From Sphaerulina vaccinii (Eukaryota > Ascomycota > Dothideomycetes > Mycosphaerellales > Mycosphaerellaceae), in NCBI GenBank assembly GCA_022570795.1, contig JAKUDP010000001.1, positions 2,790,001 to 2,854,000 of the forward strand: DNA of 64,000 bases. The letters run 5' to 3'. This document shows positions 33,201 through 42,954 of the stretch, in pieces. The notes under the pieces were generated by a model. That model saw nothing but the letters and a program-made list of their open reading frames with translations, was not told the DNA's origin and did not search any database. A program made the translations under genes and the position numbers. How positions within the stretch are numbered: the first letter of the stretch is position 1; each line of letters starts with the position of its first letter.

Positions 33201-35479
33201 CTCGGAATGAGCAACTCCTGTACAGTCTGCTTGGACGACTGTGACAGTGCGTCCCAGCCTCGAGAGACGACCGGGAGAACTTGTGAAGCAACTGCAGGGC
33301 TGGTGGTAAGACTCTCATTGGCTCCGAAGCCACTTCCGTCGCTCTCCATGATCCAGCGCAGCCACGGTACAATCTGTAGTTCCTGCCAGCCAATGGATTG
33401 TAGCTGCGAGGGTGCCAGTCCCTTCGTGAGCCGGAAGGGCATGGTCTGAGGTGGCGTGGGAAGCTCGATTGGTATCTTGGCACTGTTGACAAAGGTGCTG
33501 ATCTGCCCAAGCTGGAGCACAGGACTGCTGGAGGTGCTTACGAACTCCTCACTAATGCTTGCAACTGTACCATCAAACAGCATTTGCACAGCGTCTGAGT
33601 CCATCTCTTGTCTAGAGACCTTGGTACAAGCCCACTTGACCAGCTCCATCACCTGTTTCTCCGTGAGAGCCTGCGCCTCCAATTCCTTCTTGATGTCGCC
33701 CGTAGTGATGTCGGATAGCAACCCGTAGTCACGCAGCTTGGTCAAGAACTCGTTGGCTTTGTCCATCAGCTCATCTGGAACGACTGGGATGCCTTCGACG
33801 AAGCTCAGATCTTCTGTAGCCACGCGCACTTGCTGACTCGAAAGCACGCCTCTCGTGGAAAGCACATCGATGCTAGCCTTTGTGCCGCACGTCCAAAAGG
33901 CTTCTTCAATGTATTGTCCAACTTTCAAGGATGGTGTCGACTCCTGAAAGTTGTACTGCTTATAAGTATGCACAGCCGATGGCATTATGGCGGTAATGTC
34001 GTCGCTAGTCACTTTCTTACGCCGAGCAGCAGCCATGGTTCGTTCGATCTTCGCTCGGAGCTCCGCCATGTCACCAGCGTATGCTATGCGACAGGCGATA
34101 CCAGCTAGGCGAAGCATCTCCACGTTCCAGTCGCGAACATGACGTGCATTCAAGTCGATGCTCTCACGTTCGACAGTTGGAATGACCGACGGGGCAGAAA
34201 TGTGAGCTAGCAGTCCAGTCGTCTGTGCAGTGGGAAAGCCGATAAAGATCTTGCCGTTCTTGGTTGGCAACACTGACGCAAAGATGTCTGCCGCTTTCTT
34301 CGAAGAGCCCCCCGACGTCGTGCTCATGGACGCAGCTGATTCATCATAGGATGAGGTGAGTATCGAAATGCGCGTCTTCTTAGGTGGCGGCTTCTTCGTT
34401 GCTCGCTCGAGCTCTGCCGAGAGTTGACGACTGACATTGGTCTGGATGCTGACAGTACTGATACGCAGAAAGACTGTGGCCGTGCTGAAACCAGCTAGAT
34501 CCTCCAGGATAGCTTGCTGGAGCAGATCTTCTTCACGCTGAGCTTTTCGTGTAGTGGCTGTCGCTGTGGTACTTCCTGTTAATCTCCCAAAGAAGGATCT
34601 TAGACTGGTGCCAGAATCTGTTGGAGCCTGCGCAACTGCCGTGGCCGTTGCTTGCGACCGACGATTCCAGCCCACCACATTCATCCAGCGGGCATCAATC
34701 TGCGCATTCTGATACTCCACATCTGTAATCTTCATGAGGCCTCCTTGCGTTTTCGGATTGACATCGCTGGGTATCTTCACATTCGCTGCGGGAGCCATCT
34801 TCTTGGTTAATGTAAGAATGTTCCATTGATCTAGGTACAGCTCGATCGATTCAAGCCCAACAAAGGTCAAGCTGGTTGCGAGAAATTGACATATGCTCAA
34901 GAGCTGAGGCACAGGAGTCGTCTGACTTCGATAGTCCAGCAGAAAGGTCGTGCCTTGCACTTCGCTGTCCGACAGTTTACCTCGCCGCGTGAACAGGGAA
35001 TCCTTCTTCCAGTAGAAAGCCATGGTCTGAGATCCTGAGCTCACAAATGGCGACTCACAATCAGCAAAGACAGAGTAGAAACCAACACCAAAGGCTCCAA
35101 TCTTGGTCTCATCTGGATTGCCCTCTGCGATCCGCTTGAGTCGCTGCCAGTCTGTCTCTTTAAAGTGCTCCCCATCATTGGACACTACCAGCGTCTTCAA
35201 CGTATGATGAAGTAACGTATGCTTGAGGTGTTCCGCAGGATCTGATGACTGTGGTAGAGGCACTGTCGCAGATGGTGTCGTCTCGAATCGTATTGTGACC
35301 TTTCGCGCCTGCGCATCGGCCGCATTTTGTATAAGTTCTCGCAGCGTCGTCCACTCGCCCGAGTATCGAGCAAGCACTTTGTCGATAAGGGCGCGAGTAT
35401 TGACAGTGACTGCCTCTTCATCCTCGACACTGCTCATGGTCTGCTCCCGCAGCCGGGCGAGATTCTGTGAGGCTGCCAT
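30248..35479 (-). CDS. GHKL-ATPase giant protein with C-terminal HExxH motif (DUF3684-like)
   Basis: One uninterrupted ORF of 1743 aa. Residues of about 25-260 are an Hsp90/sacsin-type GHKL ATPase: N box LRELIQNAADA (E48, N52, D55), SNDGEHF (about 100-106) and the glycine lid GAFGVGFYSVF (128-138), so ATP binding is likely. The middle is a long conserved-looking region of the fungal family that I associate with DUF3684. A Gln-rich disordered linker with a charged helix (AESRIAESERQKRAEEQRR) follows. The C-terminal 200 residues contain ITLCHELAHNL (H1702, E1703, H1706), then SNHDSNHSYYTES with E1721 fifteen residues after the second His, a gluzincin-like zinc protease spacing. No signal peptide is seen, so it is probably cytosolic or nuclear. 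The family is known; its function, to my knowledge, is not. The start could also be the Met at residue 15. Confidence 0.85.
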   Translation of the reverse strand: MAASQNLARLREQTMSSVEDEEAVTVNTRALIDKVLARYSGEWTTLRELIQNAADAQARKVTIRFETTPSATVPLPQSSDPAEHLKHTLLHHTLKTLVVSNDGEHFKETDWQRLKRIAEGNPDETKIGAFGVGFYSVFADCESPFVSSGSQTMAFYWKKDSLFTRRGKLSDSEVQGTTFLLDYRSQTTPVPQLLSICQFLATSLTFVGLESIELYLDQWNILTLTKKMAPAANVKIPSDVNPKTQGGLMKITDVEYQNAQIDARWMNVVGWNRRSQATATAVAQAPTDSGTSLRSFFGRLTGSTTATATTRKAQREEDLLQQAILEDLAGFSTATVFLRISTVSIQTNVSRQLSAELERATKKPPPKKTRISILTSSYDESAASMSTTSGGSSKKAADIFASVLPTKNGKIFIGFPTAQTTGLLAHISAPSVIPTVERESIDLNARHVRDWNVEMLRLAGIACRIAYAGDMAELRAKIERTMAAARRKKVTSDDITAIMPSAVHTYKQYNFQESTPSLKVGQYIEEAFWTCGTKASIDVLSTRGVLSSQQVRVATEDLSFVEGIPVVPDELMDKANEFLTKLRDYGLLSDITTGDIKKELEAQALTEKQVMELVKWACTKVSRQEMDSDAVQMLFDGTVASISEEFVSTSSSPVLQLGQISTFVNSAKIPIELPTPPQTMPFRLTKGLAPSQLQSIGWQELQIVPWLRWIMESDGSGFGANESLTTSPAVASQVLPVVSRGWDALSQSSKQTVQELLIPRTVIPTKLGMRKPPQAYFASVRLFDDLPTITGLQGVKEKFLNALGVRKTVELNVVFDRLMAKSATGATEEGKWSHVELIKYLVSVKDDIPAEDMKRLQQTPMCPAEVQSGDQTVQNSLYRLSDLFEPDDKIRRLALPVLQWPGQYRANTPEGRFLRSLGLRPNPSVPDLVNILAKAPVGSDLQKHTLDYWIANAYQFGYQKHPVADIQTAFLPVELLAGEKPHTVGKPSQLYANPKASILGFRILRQDLLQHHALFGVAIDPPIDKCAEKLIKSPPANNGQAQILFGYFAGRLAEVGPNGNLAERLSNAPIVPVTDRVRREKTTQTRFIAPRSCYLGSGETYGDIFDFVDFGHEANTFLLRIGTKHEPNSIELAGMLVRQPGRLLETLGADKYANLLRKLAENAVSLKKDKALWAGLKSSSCLLAEKLVRSGETYSDEKGELDDEEAMVKEISLARAAEIVIVDDITVYRLFHGNLLAAPQEELLEALYHSLDTPSLSQLVETDQRMGALLRDQTPGANLQKLLVERCRLFLHDHPAEVIRHDAKWLEQSMTVKVTEFLQVTRKLKGFRGLQHTEKKTAALHRETKKDATLFVTARYDLYEVSRAVMPVLLKRPRQQDFLALETILESDLRRLKVKGYNVDRILRQKAAESRIAESERQKRAEEQRRLTETDAQSTPQQQGHMPQQAPAARSPVATQQQQQQAPPPETPDRTLSMPGSFNDSPDRPASSGVAKKPSGIFSNIQKALGLNAGNHAASQMQNFLSNDAPPPYEQRNPAGPRSVTPGTELVTSPQDINENLQRAIKSTREYNSSSVFNKPDTNNVKETTSYCDSRPGHDLQYVAELSNGIKLYLDRSHQDQNAFVQTHREAIALFVFTLSEVAKIFEVSTQTIHIFHDLSGASIAFNTNGSIFCNLRYFMQLHMPDMASQEGKVEALAYWYITLCHELAHNLVSNHDSNHSYYTESFAAHYFRRMVWLAGRVLAQQG

Positions 35480-36033
35480 GGTGGGAGTCGTATCGTAGAG
35501 GTCGTGATATCGTGCTCGCGTAATAATATGATGCTCAGGCCATATTATACACTAACGTACAGCGAATATGCATCTGTTGCGCAGGACTATCGAGGTGGCG
35601 AGTGTTGACTAGAAGGTGAGCGAGGTGGAACAAATAACCAGATGGCAGTCGCGAGAGTGGCGAAGCAGCAGTGAAGCTGCCCTCAGGCAAACGAGCGTGT
35701 TAAGTCCGAACGAACCTTCTAGTAGTGAAAGTCGACTTTGCAGCCTGCTGTACTGTACTGTACTGTACTGTGCCTAGTAGGTGGGCAGGTGGGCAGTAGA
35801 AAATCATGCTGCCGGCCTGCTTCATCAGAACTGTGAAGCTCGGATACCTTAGTGAGTGGTCCATCATAGCGCGAACGGACGTGCAGGGATGTTCGTTCGG
35901 AGGTCTCTCGCCTAAACTTAACTCTCGATGTTTTGGTGGAGGGTGTTTCGCTGAGCAACGAAGAGCTCTCTTCTCTTACTTCTGATCTTCTACTGCAGCA
36001 TCACCACCACCACTTTTCACACCTCTAATCACA
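35480..36033. promoter_or_regulatory. Divergent promoter, GHKL giant gene / CSE1
   Basis: 554 bp between the two start codons. It contains a pentanucleotide microsatellite and a nearby GTGGGCAG direct repeat (around 35778-35796). There is no gene. A CACCACCAC run lies just before the CSE1 start codon. Confidence 0.5.
35748..35771. repeat. Pentanucleotide microsatellite (CTGTA)n
   Basis: Four perfect CTGTA units plus CTGT, in the divergent promoter about 270 bp from both start codons. Confidence 0.9.
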
Positions 36034-39000
36034 ATGGCGGCGGTGTCGTTGCAGACTGTGGCTGACCTGCTCAGTGCCAGTCTGAACCCAGCGAGTCGAG
36101 CTCAAGGTACGTTTGCACAGCTCGTGTGTTCCCTCACATGTACCAACATAACTTTTTGAGAAAGGGCCATGCTGACCACTCCATCTTCTTTATAGCTGAA
36201 TCTTCACTCAAGGCTGAAGAGACAAAGCCGTCGTTCTCCCTCGCCCTCCTTCAGATTGTTGCCACAGACACATTTCCTCTCGCTACCCGACTAGCCAGCG
36301 CCCTGTTCTTCAAGAACTTCATCAAGAGGAATTGGGTTGACGAAAATGGTGTACATAAGCTGCCGGATAACGAAGTGACCACAATCAAAAGCGAACTGAT
36401 CGGGCTCATGGTGAGAGTGCCGCCTACGATTCAGTCGCAGCTGGGAGATGCCATCAGTGTAATTGCAGACAGCGACTTTTGGGAACGATGGAACACTTTG
36501 GTGGACGACCTGGTCTCTCGATTGACGCCCGACGACGCGACTGTCAACAATGGTGTATTGCAGGTCGCCCACTCCATCTTCAAGCGCTGGGAGCCACTCT
36601 ATCGATCCGACGACTTGTACACCGAGATCAACCACGTCCTTTCCAAATTCGCTACGCCATTCCTGCAGCTGTGGGAGAACACCGACAGACAGATCACGCA
36701 GAACCAGGGCAATCCGGAAGTGCTCAAGGCGCACTATACGACCCTCGATCTCATCCTAAAGCTCGTCTACGATCTTTCCACGCACGACATGCCACCACAA
36801 TTTGAAGACGCTCTTCCTGCAGTCTCGGGCTTGCTGCACAAATACCTGACGTATGAGAACGCCGCACTGAACACCGACGACGAGTCCGAAGCAGGTCCGT
36901 TGGAATACGTAAGAGCAGGTGTTTTCAAGGTGCTGAATCTGTACACGCGGAAGTATGATGAGGAGTTCAAGTCTCATGTGCCGCAGTTCATTGGGACGTC
37001 TTGGGCATTCCTGACGAACATTGGACCAGAGGCAAAGTACGATTTGGTTGTCAGCCGAGCACTGGAGTTCTTGACTACCATTGCGAGCATACAAGAGCAT
37101 GCACAGAGTTTCAACAGTGCCGATGTGCTGGGACAAGTGACGGAGAAGGTTGTGATACCAAATTTATCGTTGAGGGAATCGGATATTGAGACCTTCGAGG
37201 ACGAGCCGATTGAGTATATCCGACGAGACCTGGAGGTAAGCAGCCCGAATGTCTCGCTGAGCTTGAGCCTGCTAAGGCGACAAGCTCGGAGACATATGTG
37301 CTGTAACACATTTGCGCTTTTCAGAGACACTTGCTTACCTACTATTTTTGCAGGGCTCAGATGAAGACACAAGGCGCAGAGCTGCCACGAACTTCCTGCG
37401 GAAACTTCAGGAGCAATTCGAAAAGCCAGTGACAGATGTGGTCACCCGATACATCGATCACTTTCTCGCAGAATACGCGAAAGATCGAAGCGGGAACTGG
37501 AAGTCTAAGGATACTGCAGTACACCTGTTCTCGTCGATCGCTGCGAAAGGTACATCTACAGCCGCGAAGGGTGTGCTCAGCGTCAATCCAAACGTCAATG
37601 TGATCGACTTCTTCCAGACCAACATTGCAGAGGACTTGACAAACGCCAATGCTGAGCCACTCCTCAAGGTGGACGCTATCAAGGTAAGCGATCCCCTCTT
37701 CCCAATGTCTCAGCGAGCTTGGTCTTGCTACGGCGACAAGTTCAGAAACAGACCTGCCGAGACACATCCGCACTTATCAGAGATCTTTGCTTACCTTCTT
37801 TTGCAGTACCTGTACCTCTTCCGCAGCATCCTATCGGCGGACCAGTGGCAAGCAGCATTCCCTCTACTTGTGCAGCACCTGAACTCCTCCAATTACGTGG
37901 TCTACACTTATGCCGCCGTGGCGGTCGATCGCGCATTGTACCTCACAAACGACCAGCGACAACCGATCATTCCGCGAGAAAGCATATTGCCATTAGCGAA
38001 GGATTTGCTGCAGCATCTGTTCACACTCATCACCAAGGATACGAAGCCTGAGAAGGTTCAAGAAAATGAGTTCTTGATGAAGTGTGTAATGCGAGTGTTG
38101 ATTGTCATTCGCGAAGGCGTCATTCCAATCCTTGACCTGGTTCTCACAAATCTCGTGAACATCACCAAAGTCATTCGCCACAACCCTTCGAATCCTGGCT
38201 TCTACTACTACCATTTCGAATCGCTCGGAGCCACGATCCGCTTCGCTGGTCCTGGTCAGCCAGACAAGATTGAAAGCACTCTGTTCCCAGTGTTTATGGA
38301 GGTGCTTCAGTCTGCGGTCGATGAATTCACACCTTACGTCTTCCAGCTGTATGCTCAGATCGTGGCAAGCAACCCTTCAGGAACAATTTCACCTCTCTTC
38401 CAACAGCTTGTGGGACCTATACTCACACCGAGCATGTGGGATAACAAGGGCAATGTTCCAGCATTGACAAGATTGCTCATCGAGCTCGTCCCTCGTGGTG
38501 CTCAGCAGATAGCAGCTGCTGGCCAAACAGAGGCTGTGCTGTTGATCTTCCAGAAGCTCGTTGCCAGCAAGGCGTACGAAGGCTATGCGATGGACATCAT
38601 CGAGACTGTCGTCAAGAGCTTCCCTCCGAGCGCACTGGAGAACTACTGGGGCACGATACTGCAGCTCATGTTCCACCGCCTGACGAACACGAAGACGGAG
38701 CAGTTCACACTCCGATTTGTGCGCTTCTACCACTTGGTGTCGGCTCTCGTTGACCAAGGATTGGGTGCAGACTTCTTCATCGCGAAAGCAGACGCGGTGC
38801 AAGCCAATGCTTTCACGCCTCTCTACACAGGGATCATCCTCCCCGACACACAAAAGCTCAGCCGACCTTTCGATAGAAAGACAGCTTGCTTGTCTCTCAC
38901 TCGAACACTCGCAGACAGCCAGGCGTTCGTTGACAGGTACGCCAAGCGTGGATGGACAATCACTTGCGAAGCACTTCTCAAGCTGCTGATCAACCCGCCT

Positions 39001-39258
39001 CTGCCGCCCGCCGCCGACGACAACATCATCGAAGATCGCGATGTCGATGAGTTGGGCTTCGGAGCAGCTTTCACACAGCTCAACACTTGCAAGCGACCTT
39101 CCCAAGATCCTTGGCCGGAGGTGCAGGACGTAAAAGCATGGGTGGGCACAACGCTTCGTGAAGCAGATCAGAGACACAAAGGCCGGGTTGGCCAATTCGT
39201 CAACGAGAAGCTGGACGCCGAAGGAAAGGCAGCCCTTCAGCAAGTCATGTCAGGGTAG
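36034..39258 (+). CDS. CSE1: Exportin-2, importin-alpha re-exporter
   Basis: A karyopherin-beta family receptor that returns importin-alpha to the cytoplasm with Ran-GTP. Exons 36034-36106, 36196-37235, 37354-37683 and 37807-39258 encode 964 aa, matching the usual length of about 960. The start MAAVSLQTVADLLSASLNP with AESSLKAEE (the first HEAT helices) and ATRLASALFFKNFIKRNW are typical of the importin-beta N-terminal domain. HEAT-type helices fill the rest; FESLGATIRFAGPG and SKAYEGYAMDIIETVVKSFP match the conserved CSE1 C-domain. Intron 1 is 89 nt. Introns 2 and 3 (118 and 123 nt) are clearly related to each other in sequence, which is unusual, and are listed separately. It converges with a small unknown gene 126 bp downstream. 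Confidence 0.96.
37236..37353 (+). repeat. Intron 2 of CSE1, introner-like copy A
   Basis: A 118-nt GT-AG intron in phase 0 between RRDLE and GSDED. It shares with copy B the blocks AATGTCTC, GAGCTTG, the stretch GGCGACAAG and the 3' end CAGAGA..(N)..TTGCTTACCT followed by a T-rich run and TTTTGCAG. CTTAC is a plausible branch site. Confidence 0.8.
37684..37806 (+). repeat. Intron 3 of CSE1, introner-like copy B
   Basis: A 123-nt GT-AG intron in phase 0 between VDAIK and YLYLF. It aligns by eye along most of its length with copy A in the same orientation. Its size is about twice that of ordinary introns in this window. Confidence 0.8.
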
Positions 39259-39384
39259 GACAGTGGAGATAACGATGCATCAGTTAGAAGCGCGGCGTTG
39301 CGGAAAGGAAAAGACTTTGGTGTGCTTATGATACCACGAGCGTATGCCGCTCAGCATTAGGTAGGTCGCTTGTAGGTATGTCAA

Positions 39385-39924
39385 TCATCCTAGTTGTGAC
39401 ATATTGCCCTTTACTGCCGTCCTCTGGTTTCCCAGCCTTCCTAATACATCCGCGGCAGTTTCGTCTCCCATCATCAAGCTCGTGACTGTCAGGCCCAACT
39501 CCACCTCAATCGGAACTTGAACGCAATCGACTCGCCATGCCTGCTGTTCGTCTGGCTTGTACAAAAGCACAAAGGAAGCATGATCCGACTTCGAAACAAC
39601 TACGAACGTCTCAGGAAATACAGGCAGCATCTCGGACATGTCTGACTCAAGAAGTGTCTCCAGGTCATGGACAAAGTGCCGCAAGCAAGTATCAACGTTC
39701 TCGAAGGCATGGTTGCTGTTGACAGCCTGGAAGATTTCTGGTTTAGCAAGTCTCCCATCTGGCCACTTGAAGACTTTTCTTGCATAGCTCTCTGTGGCTC
39801 TTTCGCACACTTTTTGCAGATCATTGTCGCCGAGATTGTATGCAAGCATTTTACAATTGTCGAAGTTGTTATTTTCAGTCAGATTCAAGACCTTTTCGGC
39901 ACCTTTCGGTAGCCGCACGTTCAT
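39385..39924 (-). CDS. Unknown 179-aa protein
   Basis: A single-exon ORF with good amino-acid composition, starting MNVRLPKGAEKVLNLTENN and ending MSQLG. It is mixed charged and hydrophobic, with no signal peptide or TM segment. A pattern of amphipathic helices is followed by strands (ETFVVVSKSDHASFVLLYKP, then WRVDCVQVP), suggesting a small alpha/beta domain. I do not recognise a family. It converges with CSE1. Confidence rests on length, codon-like composition and a clean start. Confidence 0.5.
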   Translation of the reverse strand: MNVRLPKGAEKVLNLTENNNFDNCKMLAYNLGDNDLQKVCERATESYARKVFKWPDGRLAKPEIFQAVNSNHAFENVDTCLRHFVHDLETLLESDMSEMLPVFPETFVVVSKSDHASFVLLYKPDEQQAWRVDCVQVPIEVELGLTVTSLMMGDETAADVLGRLGNQRTAVKGNMSQLG

Positions 39925-40680
39925 TGTGGTAATGGTGATTTATAGCGGAAAGTATTTGTATTAGATGTCACTCGGCTTTAGCTTGTGGTTGGCTCAATCA
40001 GTATTGTAGTTGTGGCATATGCCTCTGTGCTGCCACAGTTTCTTCGGGTTCGACAGGGGAGTTTTCAATTGGCATGGATAGAACCGCCGCTAGCTGATGT
40101 GCGTGAAGTGGGAGGAAAGAGGGCAGGTTATATATCGGAGGTAGGAGAGAATCCCAGGGCTATCTTGCTTAGTTGCTCCCGTTCCCGCTCCACATGACAT
40201 GGTCCAACTCTTGACTGCGACCGCGACTTCTACTGCAACTACAATTGTCTATGCCATCAAGATCTACCTACGCAGGCCGCTTCGTCAGCTGACAGCTGTA
40301 CTGCGCAACACGCTGGACTGCAAGGCTTCAAATCGTTGACCAAAGCTTCCACAGCAAGAACGAGCATGAAGCCTGGTCATTCTTCAGCCACTTACATGCC
40401 AGCACAATGAGCACTCTGCAGCATATCGACGACTACCTACATAGGAACCAGCATCAAGATCCTTCCGAAGATGCACCATCATGCAGAAGATCAAGCTCGA
40501 AATATCGCAGCCCCACGAAATCGACATGGGAAGCACAGAGGCACAGCAGGCGCCTATCCCAAACTTAGCCGCCCAAGCTAGGTATGCACCCATGAAGCAT
40601 TTCGCACCTATATACCACGCCCTCCGTATCACCATTGTATCACCTCTCTTTTCCATTCATATATATTTTTCTATACGATC
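39925..40680. promoter_or_regulatory. Divergent intergenic region
   Basis: 756 bp between the unknown 179-aa gene (minus) and the membrane glycoprotein gene (plus). A TATATA box lies at 40609-40614, about 67 nt before the plus-strand start, which is a plausible core promoter. Another TTATATATC sits near 40128. Confidence 0.45.
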
Positions 40681-42954
40681 ATGAAACACAATGGACCTCA
40701 CTGGCGTGCCCCAGTCGTTATGCTCTTATCCCTACTCATCGGAACAGCACTAGCGGTCGGACACCACACATTCTACGCTTCACTGGCTGGGACAGCAGTC
40801 TCTTCGGATCCGATCAAGGTCGTAGGCTGGACTACGACGCAACAACAGATCAACATTGCTGTTGGAACGGCTTTTGCTTTTGTTGTGAAAGCGAGTTTGA
40901 TATTGGCTTGCAGTACGGCTTATATGCAGTTGCTGTTCGGAGCCATCAATAGGAAATCGTTTCGACTGGAAGTTCTGGATAATTGGTTTGGAGGACTGAA
41001 TGACTTTTGGTCGTTCTTGCGTGTTGGCACGTACTGGACATATCCGCTACTTACCTTGGCGGCAATGACTTGCTGGCTGCTTCCGATCGCAGCTATCATA
41101 TCGCCGGCAGCGCTATCAGTGGTCTTCGACCAGATCTCTCCGTCTTCGACTCAATTGTCATTCGTGCCGCAGCCGGCATTCGATAGCCTGGCCTTCGGGA
41201 AGTTCACATCAGATGATTTGTTCGGTGGCAACCGCTTGACCTACCAAGGACCGCGCGAGGAGGTGTCTCGTATTGCATTTGCATCTGCAGCACAAGGTGC
41301 GATTCTACCTATTGAGGCTCCAGGGACGAACGCAACATGGCAAACTACTATCACCACGCCGAGGCTTGCATGCGTAGACATCGAGGCAAGTGTGAGGGAA
41401 GATATCAAGGAGAGCTTGATTGGATTCTACAACAACGCCACTGGTAGTGAGAGTGACTGGAGCTGGTGGACCACAATCATGTTCAATTACATCGCATGGT
41501 GTGCATACTCCGACGATGAGTCGCCGGTACCGTTCAAGGATCTCGTCAACGATGGCTGGCGTCTGGAAGCGCTCGTGACCAGTGGTACTCGACATCCATA
41601 TCAGAGCGGTGTAGGCATGGACATGTTCTTCTCTATTATCCCCCGGTCTATGTTGAGCTTGCCTCTGCAGAACCATGGTCTATCACTCAATGTCAGTAAG
41701 ATCAATAAAGCGCCCGAAGCTGTGGCAGCAGACAAGAAGACATTGATGGACTGGTATTTCGAAGATGCTACCATGCTTCGCTGCAGAGCTGTGCCAACAG
41801 ACTACACACTCAATTTCACCTACAGTGGCATCGACCAGGCACAAGACATTCGTGTGCTCGACATGAAAGACTCGGTCGAGATCGACTACAACAATACGGC
41901 AGTGCAAGCAGATGGCCCAGACTACACTTTTGCGACGGCGGCTACTTCCACTGTTGAGTTGGGTGCGCCTGTCGCTGCGACGAGGTCGAGCGCTGCAGCG
42001 ACTGTTGATGCTGGCGCACCCGTGGCTGCTACGAGATCGGCCACCGCGACTTCCAGCATCAGTTCAGCGAAAACAGCGACAGTAACGAAACGAAGCACAA
42101 GCACATCGTCCGACATACCATTGCGGCTCAAAGGTTTGACCGAGATGGATATCGACGTCTCCAACATCACAACACTTGCTCAGCATTCCCTTCGGCTATC
42201 ATCCTGGGCAGCAATTCAAGAGGCGGCGATGGCTCTAGTATTAGGCGCGACCAATTCGTATAACGGTCCACCGGGTTATGCGCTTCTTCCCGCGGTCTCC
42301 GAAGGTGGTGGCGCGGGATCTCAAACATATAGCAGCGAGGTCTTCGCAACAGTGCTGCTGTACACGCAAGAGCTGTCCAGACTGCGCACTGTGGACCCAA
42401 CAGCAAATAACATCACTGATACTGCTTCCGGGCTCGCGTACGATCAAGCTGCAAGTTTGCTCCCCAATACCTCGACTCATTCCGACAGACCATTCAAGGA
42501 TGTCCTAGAAGAGCTGTTCCTCAATATAACGCTCTCGATGGCAAGCTCGAAGGAGCTGATCTACAACTCAAACAGTCCATTGGCTCCACAGAAGGTCGAG
42601 ATAACACAAGATTTATATGGCAATGTGTACAGCTATGCGATGGACAAGCTATGGCTGGCGTACGGAATCGCCATTGGAGTGTGCGTGTTGAACGTGATCG
42701 TGGGTTTCGTTGCAGTCTTCACAACCGGGGCATCCTTCACAGACAACTTCTCCACGATCATTCGAATGGCCCGAAACGCAGCCATTGAGGCCGACTTGAG
42801 CGAGAGTCGCCTGGCAGGCAAGGACCCATTGCCACAGCATGTTGCTAAAGCTGAGATGCGGTTGCATAAAGCTGATGCCTTAGTGCTGGACATCAAACAT
42901 CTCGGTTCTGTGACAGTCTCCGAAGGTCGGCATTCGAACGACTTCGTCAGATGA
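40681..42954 (+). CDS. Fungal multi-pass membrane glycoprotein, function unknown
   Basis: A single-exon gene of 757 aa. TM segments are visible at about residues 11-31 (VVMLLSLLIGTALAVG), 56-80 (INIAVGTAFAFVVKASLILA) and 115-140 (YPLLTLAAMTCWLLPIAAII), with a last one at about 660-685 (LAYGIAIGVCVLNVIVGFVA). Between the third and fourth lies a 500-residue domain, probably extracytoplasmic, with many N-glycosylation sequons (for example NAT, NNAT, NFT, NNT, NIT, NTS). It carries an Ala/Thr/Ser-rich insert with the octamer APVAATRS twice. The cytosolic tail is short and charged. The layout matches a large, poorly characterised ascomycete family (WSFLRVGTYWTYP region). I cannot assign a function. 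Confidence 0.82.
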   Translation: MKHNGPHWRAPVVMLLSLLIGTALAVGHHTFYASLAGTAVSSDPIKVVGWTTTQQQINIAVGTAFAFVVKASLILACSTAYMQLLFGAINRKSFRLEVLDNWFGGLNDFWSFLRVGTYWTYPLLTLAAMTCWLLPIAAIISPAALSVVFDQISPSSTQLSFVPQPAFDSLAFGKFTSDDLFGGNRLTYQGPREEVSRIAFASAAQGAILPIEAPGTNATWQTTITTPRLACVDIEASVREDIKESLIGFYNNATGSESDWSWWTTIMFNYIAWCAYSDDESPVPFKDLVNDGWRLEALVTSGTRHPYQSGVGMDMFFSIIPRSMLSLPLQNHGLSLNVSKINKAPEAVAADKKTLMDWYFEDATMLRCRAVPTDYTLNFTYSGIDQAQDIRVLDMKDSVEIDYNNTAVQADGPDYTFATAATSTVELGAPVAATRSSAAATVDAGAPVAATRSATATSSISSAKTATVTKRSTSTSSDIPLRLKGLTEMDIDVSNITTLAQHSLRLSSWAAIQEAAMALVLGATNSYNGPPGYALLPAVSEGGGAGSQTYSSEVFATVLLYTQELSRLRTVDPTANNITDTASGLAYDQAASLLPNTSTHSDRPFKDVLEELFLNITLSMASSKELIYNSNSPLAPQKVEITQDLYGNVYSYAMDKLWLAYGIAIGVCVLNVIVGFVAVFTTGASFTDNFSTIIRMARNAAIEADLSESRLAGKDPLPQHVAKAEMRLHKADALVLDIKHLGSVTVSEGRHSNDFVR

